From contig CALLPC010000010.1 in the NCBI GenBank assembly GCA_938015525.1, positions 22,805-86,804 on the forward strand: DNA of 64,000 bases, given 5' to 3'. Numbering within the stretch: position 1 is the first letter of the stretch; each line of letters opens with the position of its first letter. The DNA comes from an uncultured Dehalococcoidia bacterium. Its GTDB lineage: Bacteria; Chloroflexota; Dehalococcoidia; Tepidiformales; Tepidiformaceae. The position numbers and the translations under genes are program-made. The notes under the pieces were generated by a model, which saw nothing but the letters and a program-made list of their open reading frames with translations, was not told the origin of the DNA and did no database searches. This document shows, piece after piece, positions 16,394 through 25,040 of the stretch.

Positions 16394-17149
16394 ATGCCCA
16401 CCATCCTCGGCGCCGCCGCCAGCGGCCTCATCCACAACCAGAACGTCCTCGATACCGTCGCCCACAACCTCGCCAACGCCAACACCGCCGCCTTCAAAAC
16501 CTTCCGCGCCCTCCACCAGGGCCTCCCCAACCCCGAGCCGACCCCCGAAACCTCCCGCCTCGGCGTCGCCACCACCACCCGCGACCTCCTCCTCCACCCC
16601 GGCGCACTCCTCGCCAGCGAATCCCCCCTCCACGCCGCACTCCAGGACGACGCCTTCTTCATCGTCACCCTCGCATCCGGCGAAGCCGTCTTCACCCGCT
16701 ACGGCGGCTTCCAGCTCGACCGCGACGGCACCCTCGTCGACGGCGCAGGCCGCATCGTCCCCGACGTCAACGGCGACCCCATCCGCCTCCCGGCCGGGCT
16801 CGTCAGCCCATACCTCGATGCCGGCGGCGCCCTCATCGCCCTCGACGCGGACGGCCGGCCGCAGGAGGTGGCCCGCCTCCCCCTCGCCCGCTTCCCCAAC
16901 CCGCAGGGCCTCGAACTCCTCGGCGGCGGCCTCTACCGCCCCACCCCCAACAGCGGCGACCCCGAGTTCGGCACACCCGGTGATCAGGGATTCGCCCCAT
17001 TGCGGCCCGGCGCCCTCGAAAGCTCCAATGTCGATGTGGCGGAGGAATTCGTCAGCATGATCGTCGCCCAGCGCGCCTACAGCGCCTGCGCGAAGACCTT
17101 CGCCGTCGGCGACGCCATGCTCGAAATCGCCACCCGCATCACCCGCTAG
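16394..17149 (+). CDS. flgG: Flagellar basal-body rod protein, FlgG/FlhP type
   Basis: 251 residues, paralogous to the gene before it. The N-terminal motif is HNLANANTAAFKTF (about 26-39), the central part has VFTRYGGFQLDRDGTLVDGA, and the C-terminal signature is ESSNVDVAEEFVSMIVAQRA then YSACAKTF. GGAGG precedes the ATG. The N-terminus MPTILGAAASGLIHNQ is less canonical than that of FlgG, so it could be FlhP. The other rod genes (flgB, flgC, fliE) are not in the window. Confidence 0.87.
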   Translation: MPTILGAAASGLIHNQNVLDTVAHNLANANTAAFKTFRALHQGLPNPEPTPETSRLGVATTTRDLLLHPGALLASESPLHAALQDDAFFIVTLASGEAVFTRYGGFQLDRDGTLVDGAGRIVPDVNGDPIRLPAGLVSPYLDAGGALIALDADGRPQEVARLPLARFPNPQGLELLGGGLYRPTPNSGDPEFGTPGDQGFAPLRPGALESSNVDVAEEFVSMIVAQRAYSACAKTFAVGDAMLEIATRITR

Positions 17150-17169
17150 CACCCGCCAGGAGGCACCCC

Positions 17170-17487
17170 ATGGCACGCATCGACGGTCTCAACCTCGGCG
17201 GACCCCACCTCGACCCTGCCGGCGGCACCACCAGTACCGCCCAGCCCGGCAGCGCCGGCTCCAGCGGCCAGGCAGCGGGCGCCCGCAGCAGCCACGACGT
17301 CCTCAGCCTCTCCCCGCGCGTCCGCGTCATCGCCGAGGCCGCCCGCGCCGTCGCCGACGCCCGCGACGTCCGCGCCGAAAAGGTCGCCGCCCTCAAAGCC
17401 GCCATCGCCAGCGGCACCTACACCTCCAACGCCCGCGAAATCGCCGCCCGCCTCCTCGCCGACGGCATCGCCGGGGACCTCGCATGA
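17170..17487 (+). CDS. flgM: Anti-sigma-28 factor FlgM
   Basis: 105 residues. The C-terminal part has the FlgM core VRAEKVAALKAAIASGTYTS then NAREIAARLL, preceded by a DVLSLSPRVRVIAEA segment. The first 40 residues are Gly/Ser/Ala-rich and unstructured. FlgM holds FliA inactive until the hook is done and FlgM is exported. It sits just upstream of flgN-flgK-flgL, the usual Gram-positive order. Overlaps flgN by 4 bases. Confidence 0.9.
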   Translation: MARIDGLNLGGPHLDPAGGTTSTAQPGSAGSSGQAAGARSSHDVLSLSPRVRVIAEAARAVADARDVRAEKVAALKAAIASGTYTSNAREIAARLLADGIAGDLA

Positions 17488-17960
17488 GCGCCGCCCTCTT
17501 CCGCGAGGTGCTCGCCGTCCTCCGCGACGAAGAGCAGCTCCTCGTAGCGCTCGTCGGCCTCGCCCGCGACGAGCAGCGCGCCCTCATCGCCGCGGATTAC
17601 CCCCGCGTCGAAGCCGTCAGCCAGCAGATGCTCGAGACCGTCCGCCGCATCGAAGCCCGCGAAGCCGACCGTTTGGACCTGCTCAGGACTGCCGGCCTCG
17701 CATTCCACTCCCTCGATGAACTCGCCGCGCGTGCCGAAAACCTCGGTGTGCACGGCTTCACCGATATCCGCGAACGCCTCGCCGCCCGGGCGCTCGAACT
17801 GCGCGAACTGCAGGAAGCCAACGCCCGCCTCGTCCTCAACGCCATCCGCATCCGCGACCGGTGGGCCGCCATCCTCGCCGGCCACCGCTCCCCCACCTAC
17901 AGCCCAAGCGGCCAGGCCGCCCCGCAGGAAGGCTCCGGCTTCGTCTCCAAGACCGCCTGA
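17484..17960 (+). CDS. flgN: Hook-filament junction chaperone FlgN
   Basis: 158 residues, almost fully helical. Long heptad-like helices include LAVLRDEEQLLVALVGLARD and VEAVSQQMLETVRRIEARE, then LRELQEANARLVLNAIRIRD, in line with FlgN, the export chaperone of FlgK and FlgL that are encoded next. FlgN sequences diverge strongly, so the call depends on the helical pattern and on position between flgM and flgK. Confidence 0.85.
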   Translation: MSAALFREVLAVLRDEEQLLVALVGLARDEQRALIAADYPRVEAVSQQMLETVRRIEAREADRLDLLRTAGLAFHSLDELAARAENLGVHGFTDIRERLAARALELRELQEANARLVLNAIRIRDRWAAILAGHRSPTYSPSGQAAPQEGSGFVSKTA

Positions 17961-17969
17961 GGTACCCCC

Positions 17970-19694
17970 ATGGCCCTCTCCATCGGCCTCGACACCGCCG
18001 TCAAAGCCCTCCGGGCCCACCAGCTCGCCGTCGACGTCGCCGCCCACAACATCGCCAACGCCCAGACCCCCGGCTTCTCCCGCCAGCGCGTCCTCCTCCG
18101 CCCCATCGGCCTCGAAAGCTCCGCCTGGTCCGCCCGCGACAGCCTCCTCGGTAAACCCGGCTTCGGCGTCGATGCCCGCGACGTCCACCGCATCCGCGAC
18201 GCCTTCATGGACTTCCAGGCACGCCAGGCACTCTCCGACCGCGGCCGACACGCTGCCTTCGCGACTCCCCTCCGCAACGCCGAAACCGTCTTCAACGACC
18301 CCTCCGATGACGGCCTCTCCGCCCTCCTCGCCCGCTTCTGGGCCGCCTGGCACGACGTCGCCAACGAGCCCGAATCCTCCGCCGCCCGCACCGCACTCGT
18401 CCACGCCGCCCAGACCTTCACCATCCGCGTCCAGGCCGCCTACGCCGACCTCGACCTCCAGCGCCGCAACCTCAACCAGCAGGTCCGCGCCCTCGCCGAC
18501 GAAATCAACGCCCACGCCCGCGAAATCGCCAGCCTCAACCTCCAGATCAAACAGGTCGAGCTCAACGGTGACCGCGCCAACGACCTCCGCGACCGCCGCG
18601 ACCTCCTCCTCGATAAGCTCGCCGAGCTCGCCAGCATCCAGTACGCCGAGTCCGAAACCGGTGAAGTTTCCATCTACCTCGGCTCCCACGAACTCGTCGT
18701 CGGCACCACCGCCCGCACCATCATCGCCGGCCCCGATACCGCTGACCCCACCATGACGAAGCTCACCTGGCAGGTCGATGGCTTCGACGTCGTCGCCAGC
18801 GGCGGCAGGCTCAAGGGCGTCCTCGATGCCCGCGACCAGGCCCTGCCCGACCTCATGCGCAAGCTCGACTTCTTCGCCATCGGCATCATCAACGGCGTCA
18901 ACACCATCCACCGCCAGGGCTACGGCCTCGATAACACCACCGGCCTCGATTTCCTCCTCGGCACCGGCGCCGCCGACCTCCGCCTCAATCCCGTCCTCGC
19001 CGCAAACCCCCACCAGATCGCAACCTCCGCAACTGCCAGCGCTCCCGGCGATGCCAGCATCGCCCTCCGCATCGCCGGCCTCGAACTCCAGCCCAACATG
19101 GTCGCCGGCATCCCCGCCACCAGCCTCGTCACGGGCGAAACCCTCTCCCCCGGCGTCACCCTTACCGGCCTCTCCGTTGCCGGCTCCCTCCAGCCCGGCA
19201 ACTACACCATCGTCGAAAACCCGCCCGCCTCCGGCACGCTCGAACTCCAGTACGACGGCAGCCCCATCGGCACCTACAACGCTGCCGCCATCTCCGCCCC
19301 GGGCGGCACCATCACCTTCACCAACGGGTCGACCGTCGTCGCTACCCTCCACGTCGCTGTCAGCGGCCCCTACTCCGCCGCCCAGCAGGTCGCCGACCTG
19401 ACCTCGCCCGGCAACGACACCATCCGCATCGAAGTCGCCCCCGGCGACTACTACGGCAACCTCGTCGCCGTCCTCGGTGCCGACGTCAACCGCGCCCTCG
19501 GCATGGAACAATCCTCCGGCCTCCTCGTCGACCACCTCGACACCATGCGGCAGGCAGCCCACGGCGTGAACATCGATGAAGAAGTGACCAGCCTCCAGGC
19601 CGCCCAGCACGCCTACAACGCCGCCGCCCGCGTCATCACCGTCATCGACGACATGCTCGACACCCTCATCAACCGCACCGGCGTCACGAGGTAG
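17970..19694 (+). CDS. flgK: Hook-associated protein FlgK (HAP1)
   Basis: 574 residues. N-terminal flagellar rod motif AHNIANAQTPGFSRQR (about 28-43), a helical D1 region (DGLSALLARFWAAWHDVANE; NQQVRALADEINAHAREIAS), a variable central region, and the C-terminal FlgK signature HGVNIDEEVTSLQAAQHAYN then AAARVITVIDDMLDTLIN. It forms the first junction layer between hook and filament and is exported with FlgN. GAGGT lies upstream of the ATG. Confidence 0.94.
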   Translation: MALSIGLDTAVKALRAHQLAVDVAAHNIANAQTPGFSRQRVLLRPIGLESSAWSARDSLLGKPGFGVDARDVHRIRDAFMDFQARQALSDRGRHAAFATPLRNAETVFNDPSDDGLSALLARFWAAWHDVANEPESSAARTALVHAAQTFTIRVQAAYADLDLQRRNLNQQVRALADEINAHAREIASLNLQIKQVELNGDRANDLRDRRDLLLDKLAELASIQYAESETGEVSIYLGSHELVVGTTARTIIAGPDTADPTMTKLTWQVDGFDVVASGGRLKGVLDARDQALPDLMRKLDFFAIGIINGVNTIHRQGYGLDNTTGLDFLLGTGAADLRLNPVLAANPHQIATSATASAPGDASIALRIAGLELQPNMVAGIPATSLVTGETLSPGVTLTGLSVAGSLQPGNYTIVENPPASGTLELQYDGSPIGTYNAAAISAPGGTITFTNGSTVVATLHVAVSGPYSAAQQVADLTSPGNDTIRIEVAPGDYYGNLVAVLGADVNRALGMEQSSGLLVDHLDTMRQAAHGVNIDEEVTSLQAAQHAYNAAARVITVIDDMLDTLINRTGVTR

Positions 19695-19697
19695 CCC

Positions 19698-20585
19698 ATG
19701 CGACTCAGCGACCAGGCCCGCGTTCACCGGCAGGTCTCCTACCTCGGCGCCGCCGCCGAGCGCATGGACCGCGTCCAGCGCCAGCTCGCCACCAACCGCC
19801 GCATCGACCGCGCCAGCGACGACCCCTCCGGCGCCGCCCTCTCCCTCCAGTACCGCAAATCCATCGCCTTCGAAGCCCAGATGCGGCGCAACCTCGAAAA
19901 CGGCACCGCCTTCCTCAACGTCACCGAAGCCGCCCTCAGCGGCGCCACCGACCTCCTCCAGCGCGCCCGCGAACTCACCGTCCAGGCCGCCAACGATACC
20001 CTCGGCCCCGCCGAGCGCCAGGGCGTCGCCGCCGAGGTCAACCAGCTCCTCGAACAGCTCGTCCAGGTCGCCAACACCAGCTTCGGCGGCGTCTACATCT
20101 TCAGCGGCCACCAGACGAGCACCCCCGCCTACGCCGTGGGCAGCTCACCGCCGGCCGCCGTCACCTGGCAGGGCGACTACGGCGAGCGCCTCCGCCGCGT
20201 CTCCGCACGTGACGTCGTCCCCGTCAACATCATCGGCGACCGCGTCTTCGACAACCTCTTCGACCGCCTCATCCAGCTCCGCGACGCCCTCCAGTCCGGC
20301 GCCCCCGGGGCCCAGGTCCGCCCCTTCATCGCCGACATCGATGCCGCCCTCGAGCGCGTCCTCAACGCCCGCGCCGAAGTCGGCGCCCGCCTCAACCGCT
20401 TCGAAGCAACCACCTTCCGGTCGCAGGAAACCGACACCAACCTCCAGGAGCTCCGCGCCAGCGTCGAAGACATCGACATCGCTGAGACCATCGTCCGCTT
20501 CACCGCCGCCCAGAACGCCCTCGAAGCCGCGCTCGGCGCCATCGGCCGCACCGCAAACCTCTCCCTCCTCAACTACCTCCGCTGA
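19698..20585 (+). CDS. flgL: Hook-associated protein FlgL (HAP3)
   Basis: 295 residues. The flagellin-like N-terminus includes RIDRASDDPSGAALSLQYRK then LENGTAFLNVTEAALSGATD. The C-terminus has ETIVRFTAAQNALEAALGAI ending SLLNYL. It is longer at both ends than minimal FlgL but shorter than most flagellins, and its place after flgK supports FlgL rather than flagellin. It is the last gene of the flagellar block; no csrA, fliW, fliD or fliC follows. The gene after it is convergent, 26 bases away. Confidence 0.92.
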   Translation: MRLSDQARVHRQVSYLGAAAERMDRVQRQLATNRRIDRASDDPSGAALSLQYRKSIAFEAQMRRNLENGTAFLNVTEAALSGATDLLQRARELTVQAANDTLGPAERQGVAAEVNQLLEQLVQVANTSFGGVYIFSGHQTSTPAYAVGSSPPAAVTWQGDYGERLRRVSARDVVPVNIIGDRVFDNLFDRLIQLRDALQSGAPGAQVRPFIADIDAALERVLNARAEVGARLNRFEATTFRSQETDTNLQELRASVEDIDIAETIVRFTAAQNALEAALGAIGRTANLSLLNYLR

Positions 20586-20611
20586 GCAGCCCGGCCCCTC
20601 CCAGCTCGCCC

Positions 20612-21418
20612 TCAATAGCCCTTGAACTGCGGCTCCCGCTTCTCCACGAACGCCCGCGGGCCCTCCCGGGCGTCCTCCGTCGATTGCGCGATGAACATCG
20701 CCATCTGCGCCATGTCCAGGTGCTCATCGAACGAAATGTTCGCCGAGCGGTACACCAGCTTCTTCGAAAGCTGCACCGCCACCCCCGGCCCCTTCGCAAT
20801 CTGCCGCGCATACTCCTTCACCCGCGGCAAAAGCTCCTCCGGCTCGTACACCGCCAGCACGTACCCCATCTCCAGCGCCTCCTGCGCCGTGATCATCCGC
20901 CCCGTCCAGATGAGGTCGAGCGCCCGCTGCACCCCGATGATGCGGGGAAGCGTGTACGCCCCCCCATCGCCGGGAATCAGCCCCATCCGCACGTACGTCA
21001 TCCCCATCCGCGCCGTCGAGGCCGCGAACCGGATATCGGCCATCGTCGCCATGTCCATCCCCGCGCCCGCCGCCGCACCATTGATCGCCGCAATATACGG
21101 CTTCTCCAGCTGAATCAGCGCCCGCGGAATGGGGTGGACCCGGTCGCGCAGGCTGTGCCGCCGGTCCGCCACCGTCGATTGCGTCCGCAGCACGCCCTGC
21201 CCCCCGGCCTCCGCCGCCACGTTCATCCCGCTGCAGAACCCGCGCCCCGCCCCGGTGATGATGATCGCGCCCACCCCCCGGTCCTGGTCCGCCCGCCGGA
21301 TCGCATCCGCCCACTCCGCCAGCATCTCATCGTCGAAAGCGTTCAGCCGCTCGGGCTTGTTCAGCGTAATGGTCGCGACCCGGTCTTCGACCTCATACAG
21401 GATCGAGGTGTACTCCAT
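20612..21418 (-). CDS. Enoyl-CoA hydratase/isomerase
   Basis: 268 residues, crotonase fold. The first oxyanion-hole segment is GAGRGFCSGMNVAAEAG and the second is AAINGAAAGAGMDMATMADI. ITLNKPERLNAFDDEML opens the domain. It likely acts on acyl-CoA thioesters in fatty-acid or related degradation. Of the two glutamates typical of hydratases, the position after the second motif reads MGLIPGDGG, where many members have GL.PDGGG, so it may be an isomerase or another crotonase. It lies in one leftward unit with the HAD gene upstream (33-base gap). Confidence 0.88.
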   Translation of the reverse strand: MEYTSILYEVEDRVATITLNKPERLNAFDDEMLAEWADAIRRADQDRGVGAIIITGAGRGFCSGMNVAAEAGGQGVLRTQSTVADRRHSLRDRVHPIPRALIQLEKPYIAAINGAAAGAGMDMATMADIRFAASTARMGMTYVRMGLIPGDGGAYTLPRIIGVQRALDLIWTGRMITAQEALEMGYVLAVYEPEELLPRVKEYARQIAKGPGVAVQLSKKLVYRSANISFDEHLDMAQMAMFIAQSTEDAREGPRAFVEKREPQFKGY

Positions 21419-21451
21419 CGGTCAGCTCCGGCACAGGGTGTGCCCCGCATT

Positions 21452-21892
21452 CTACGGGTGCCCGCCCCTCCGGTCCCCGCCTCCGCCCCCGGCCGCGAAC
21501 GCCCGCACCGCCTCCAGCACCCGCCACATCTCCCGGTCCCGCTCCAGCGGCAAAACCGGCTCCGGCACCTGCACCCCCGCAAACGCGTCCACTACCTCCC
21601 GGTGGTCATCGATGACGAAATCCGGCCAGACCGGGATGCCCAGCTCCCGAAGCCGGTTGTGGTGGTCCGTCAGCGGCTTCCAGAAACAGTCCGCGATGTG
21701 CTCCTGCAGCGAAAACCGCCGCACCACCTCCCACCGCGGCCCCATCCCGCTCCACAGGTACACCGTGTGCCCCTCCTCCCGCAGCGCCCCGAACACCTCC
21801 CGGACGCCCGGCCGCAGCTTCACATCCCAGGTGATGATCGTGTTGTCCACATCGAAAAAGACATTCAGGCGCCGCTGCGCCTCCCTGCTCAC
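21452..21892 (-). CDS. HAD-family hydrolase
   Basis: 146 residues from the GTG at 21892, which has GGAGGG 9 bases upstream. It carries the HAD motif I FFDVDNTI near the start, motif II VYLWSGMG and motif IV FVIDDHREVVDAF. The second aspartate of motif I (DVDNT) is present. A cap domain is essentially missing, so it is a small C0-type phosphatase acting on a protein or small phosphate ester. A TAGGAT -10 box sits at 21925-21930 on the minus strand. Confidence 0.75.
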   Translation of the reverse strand: MSREAQRRLNVFFDVDNTIITWDVKLRPGVREVFGALREEGHTVYLWSGMGPRWEVVRRFSLQEHIADCFWKPLTDHHNRLRELGIPVWPDFVIDDHREVVDAFAGVQVPEPVLPLERDREMWRVLEAVRAFAAGGGGGDRRGGHP

Positions 21893-22008
21893 TCGCCAGT
21901 GCCCTCCGCGCAATACGCCCCCGCATCCTACGGCATTCGCTCACCTGCGCCACTCCCTACCCTGCGGTAATCTGCACCCTGCAACCCTTTGCCTGCGAGG
22001 AGCCCGCC

Positions 22009-23178
22009 ATGGAATTCAAATTCACCGCCGAGCACGAAGCCCTTCGGAAAGAGGTCCGCGACTTCCTCGCCGAAGCCCTCCCCAGCCGCGGCGTCGGCCC
22101 CGTCCGTCCCACCTCGCAGGAGAACTGGGAAGAACAGCTCGCCTTCAACAAAAAGCTCGCCCAAAAAGGCTGGATCGCCCCCGCCTGGCCGAAAGAGTAC
22201 GGCGGCCTCGGGTGGAGCCACATCAACCAGATGATCTTCAGCGAGGAGCTCTCCTATGCCGGCGCTCCCGATGGCGGCCGCGTCTTCAACGTCGGCATGA
22301 TCGGCCCCACCCTCATCGTCCACGGCACCCCCGAGCAGAAAGCCGAGCACCTTCCCCGCATCACCAACGCCGAAGTCACCTGGTGCCAGGGCTACTCCGA
22401 GCCCGGCGCCGGCTCCGACCTCGCCTCCCTCCAGACCCGCGCCGTCCGCGATGGCGATGATTACGTCGTCAACGGCCAGAAAATCTGGACCACCGGCGCC
22501 CACCATGCCGACTGGTGCTTCCTCCTCGTCCGCACCGACCCGGATGCCCCCAAGCACAAGGGCATCTCCTTCCTCCTCGTCGACATGAAAACCCCCGGCA
22601 TCACCGTCCGCCCCCTCGTCAACATGGCCGGCTACCACGAATTCAACGAAGTCTTCTTCGAAGACGTCCGCGTCCCCGTCCGCAACCGTGTCGGCGAAGA
22701 AAACCGCGGCTGGTACGTCGCCATGACCCTCCTCGACTTCGAGCGCTCCAACGTCGCCTCCATCGCCGCCAACCAGCGCCAGCTCGAACTCCTCATCCAG
22801 CTCTGGCGCGAACGCCGCACCGGCGAAGCCTACCGCGACGTCCTCCGCCACCGCCTCGCCGACCTCTGGGTCGCCAACGAAACCGGCCGCCTCCTCGCCT
22901 ACCGCATCGCCTGGATGCAGGAAGCCGGTCGCATCCCCAACTACGAAGCCTCCGTCATCAAAGTCTTCGCCACCGAGCTCGCCCAGCGCATCACCAACTT
23001 CGGCGTCAACATCTTCGGCCCCGCCGGCGCCCTCGAGCCCGAGTCGAAATACGCCGTCGCGAACGGCGTCTTCGAAAAAGGCCACCTCGTCAACGTCGCA
23101 CCCACCATCTACAGCGGCTCCAGCGAAATCCAGCGCAACATCATCGCCCAGCGCGGCCTCGGCCTCCCGCGCGACTGA
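22009..23178 (+). CDS. Acyl-CoA dehydrogenase
   Basis: 389 residues, full length. FAD/acyl-CoA signatures are WCQGYSEPGAGSDLASLQTR and QKIWTTGAHHADW, and the C-terminal motif reads IYSGSSEIQRNIIAQRGLGL. It oxidises acyl-CoA to the 2-enoyl form using FAD, probably with a hydratase such as the one encoded on the other strand at 20612. The ATG has GAGGAG upstream. Chain-length preference cannot be told. Confidence 0.93.
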   Translation: MEFKFTAEHEALRKEVRDFLAEALPSRGVGPVRPTSQENWEEQLAFNKKLAQKGWIAPAWPKEYGGLGWSHINQMIFSEELSYAGAPDGGRVFNVGMIGPTLIVHGTPEQKAEHLPRITNAEVTWCQGYSEPGAGSDLASLQTRAVRDGDDYVVNGQKIWTTGAHHADWCFLLVRTDPDAPKHKGISFLLVDMKTPGITVRPLVNMAGYHEFNEVFFEDVRVPVRNRVGEENRGWYVAMTLLDFERSNVASIAANQRQLELLIQLWRERRTGEAYRDVLRHRLADLWVANETGRLLAYRIAWMQEAGRIPNYEASVIKVFATELAQRITNFGVNIFGPAGALEPESKYAVANGVFEKGHLVNVAPTIYSGSSEIQRNIIAQRGLGLPRD

Positions 23179-23205
23179 CCCCCGCGCACCCGCGACGAGC
23201 GAACC

Positions 23206-23229
23206 GGGCGCCGTCAACCGACGGCGCCC
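23206..23229. terminator. Bidirectional hairpin terminator
   Basis: A perfect 10-bp stem, GGGCGCCGTC and GACGGCGCCC, with an AACC loop. It lies between the converging acyl-CoA dehydrogenase and flavin reductase genes. T tracts are weak on both sides. Confidence 0.65.
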
Positions 23230-23254
23230 CGCCGCGTCACGCCCCGTTTGCAGC

Positions 23255-23815
23255 CTAGCCCGCGTACTCCCAGCCCAGGTCCCGCTCGATTAGCATCTCC
23301 CCCGGTCGCAGCCGCTCCCCATCCACGCACTCCCCAATGACCAGCGTGTGGTCACCCACCGGGAAGAACTCGACCGCGTTACACGCGATCCACCCCAGCG
23401 CCTGGTCCAGCACAGGGCAGCCGTTCTCATGGAGCCCGTACGGGATGCCCGCGAGCTTGTTGATCACCTGCTTCGCCATCTCCTCGGGCCGCCCCCGCAC
23501 CTTCTTTGCCTCCGACGGCATCACCACCTTCCGCGCAATCGTGATCCCGTCTTTCTCATGCAGGAGATTCACCGTAAACGCCCCCGTCTCCCGGATGAAG
23601 CGCAGCGTCCGCGCGTCGTTCTCGATCGAAACCGCCAGCAGCCGCGGCCGAAACGAGACCTGCATCACCCAGTCCGCCAGCATCGCATTCAGCGTCCCGT
23701 CCCCTGACCTCGACCCGATGACATGGACCCCGTACGAGAGCGCCAGCAGCGCCTTCTCGACGCCCTCGAGCTCCTTCGGCGAACCCGGCAACGATGGCAA
23801 CGGTGGATGCGACAC
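23255..23815 (-). CDS. Flavin reductase-like (FMN-binding) protein
   Basis: 186 residues. It has the flavin-reductase fold pattern: ALLALSYGVHVIGSRSGDGT, then NAMLADWVMQVSFRPRLLAV, RETGAFTVNLL, and IACNAVEFFPVGDHTLVIGE near the end. Such proteins bind FMN and supply reduced flavin or reduce small substrates. It could serve a flavin-dependent oxygenase, but no obvious two-component partner is adjacent. The GTG start has AAGGAG 9 bases upstream. Confidence 0.85.
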   Translation of the reverse strand: MSHPPLPSLPGSPKELEGVEKALLALSYGVHVIGSRSGDGTLNAMLADWVMQVSFRPRLLAVSIENDARTLRFIRETGAFTVNLLHEKDGITIARKVVMPSEAKKVRGRPEEMAKQVINKLAGIPYGLHENGCPVLDQALGWIACNAVEFFPVGDHTLVIGECVDGERLRPGEMLIERDLGWEYAG

Positions 23816-23919
23816 GCGAGCGGCTCCTTAGCGAACTCCCCCCATCGTCGCATACCGCCCTCCCTCGCGCAGTGAGCCGGCTGCGGGTCCTTGCCCCGTG
23901 ACACAATCCCAACTCCCGG

Positions 23920-23925
23920 TATACT
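23920..23925 (+). promoter_or_regulatory. -10 box TATACT of the ABC importer operon
   Basis: A good TATACT hexamer in a locally AT-richer stretch; the predicted transcript start falls about 23932. No matching -35 at 17 bp is obvious. Confidence 0.55.
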
Positions 23926-23933
23926 ATTCCAAA

Positions 23934-23947
23934 GTTCTTCCAAGAAC
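23934..23947 (+). promoter_or_regulatory. Operator palindrome GTTCTTCCAAGAAC
   Basis: A perfect 14-bp inverted repeat placed at about +2 to +15 of the importer transcript, where a bound repressor would block initiation. It fits control of a metal or cofactor importer, but it does not match the Fur or DtxR consensus I know, and I cannot name the regulator. Confidence 0.5.
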
Positions 23948-23972
23948 ATCGAATGAGGAAGGTCTTGAAGAT

Positions 23973-24986
23973 ATGAAAGGTTTCCTCCGGCGCGCCTTCC
24001 TGCTCGGCGCCGCCCTCTCCCTCCCCGCCATCGCCCTCCTCGCCGCAGCCTGCGGCGGCGATGACGACGACACCGCTGCCTCGCCCTCCCCCGCAGCCGG
24101 GGAGACCGCCACTCCCGCACCCTCCTCACCCTCCCCCGCCGCTGCCTACCCCGTCACCGTGACCGACATGCTCGGCCGCAAAGTCGAAATCAAAGCCGAA
24201 CCCCGGACCATCGTCGCCGTCAGCCCCACAGCCGTCGAACTCGTCTACGCCGCCGGCAAAACCGTCGCCGGTCGCCCCTCCACCGCCAACTACCCGCCCG
24301 AGGCCCGGTCTGCCCAGGCCGTCGGCACCGCCTACCAGCCCAACCTCGAAGCCATCCTCGCCCTCAAGCCCGACCTCGTCATCGCCGACTCCGTCATCCA
24401 CGCCCAGCCGGCCCTCCGCCAGCCGCTCGAAGGCCTTCCCGTCCCCGTCATCTTCGCCGGGGCGAACGGCTACAGGCAGGTCCTCGATGCCCTCCGCCTC
24501 GTCGGCACGGCCCTCAACGCCACCCAAACCACCGACAGGGTCATCGCCGATATCGAAAAATCCCTCGCCGATGCCCGCAAGGCCCTCGAAGGGAAGAACG
24601 TCACCGCCATCGCCGTCCTCTCCGACCGCGACCAGACCCTCTACGCCGCCAAGAGCACCAGCTACACCGGCGACATCCTCAAAGAACTCGGCATCAAGAA
24701 CCCCGCCGATGTCCTCCCGGACGCCGGCCCCTTCCCCGGCTACGCCACCATCGCCCCCGAAAAGCTCGTCGAGTTCAACCCCGACTACATCTTCGCCATC
24801 ACCCCCGCCCCGCCTCCCGCCCCCCGCCTCGCCACCATCATCCCCACCATCCCGCCCTTCCGCGGCCTCAAAGCCGTCACCAGCAACCACGTCATCGACA
24901 CCGATGTCGAGCTCTTCGTCCAGGCCCCAGGCCCGCGCGTGAAGCTCGCCTTCGAGGCCGTCGCAAAAGCCGTCGCCGCCCAGTAG
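23973..24986 (+). CDS. ABC importer substrate-binding lipoprotein (metal-chelate/cobalamin)
   Basis: 337 residues from the ATG at 23973. A lipoprotein signal ends LLAAAC (C26), followed by GGDDDD and a Ser/Pro/Thr-rich tether. The mature part is a BtuF/FhuD-type helical-backbone receptor: VTVTDMLGRKVEIKAEPRTI, then VAVSPTAVELVYAAG, LEAILALKPDLVIAD and FKGL-like C-terminal PPFRGLKAVTSNHV. It captures an iron chelate, haem or cobalamin outside the membrane for the permease and ATPase encoded next. The exact ligand is unknown. Confidence 0.88.
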   Translation: MKGFLRRAFLLGAALSLPAIALLAAACGGDDDDTAASPSPAAGETATPAPSSPSPAAAYPVTVTDMLGRKVEIKAEPRTIVAVSPTAVELVYAAGKTVAGRPSTANYPPEARSAQAVGTAYQPNLEAILALKPDLVIADSVIHAQPALRQPLEGLPVPVIFAGANGYRQVLDALRLVGTALNATQTTDRVIADIEKSLADARKALEGKNVTAIAVLSDRDQTLYAAKSTSYTGDILKELGIKNPADVLPDAGPFPGYATIAPEKLVEFNPDYIFAITPAPPPAPRLATIIPTIPPFRGLKAVTSNHVIDTDVELFVQAPGPRVKLAFEAVAKAVAAQ

Positions 24987-25027
24987 CCGGTCCGCCCGCC
25001 GCCCGGGCGCCTTCTCCGCCGCCTCCG

Positions 25028-25033
25028 TACCAT
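25028..25033 (+). promoter_or_regulatory. -10 box TACCAT before the permease gene
   Basis: TACCAT overlaps the first candidate ATG (25032) and ends 7 bases before the second (25041). This supports leaderless initiation at 25041 and an internal promoter for the permease-ATPase pair. Confidence 0.45.
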
Positions 25034-25040
25034 GGCAAAC

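Noticed and set aside
16982..16998. GATCAGGGATTCGCCCC similar to the flagellar boxes
   Set aside because: It lies inside the flgG coding region in a conserved protein stretch (DQGFAPL) and has an inserted base in the core, so it is probably chance.
17418..20111. A very long open frame on the minus strand opposite flgN, flgK and flgL
   Set aside because: It is rich in Gly, Asp, Glu and Val, has no family features, and is exactly what the complement of C-ending codons produces. The plus strand encodes clear FlgM, FlgN, FlgK and FlgL.
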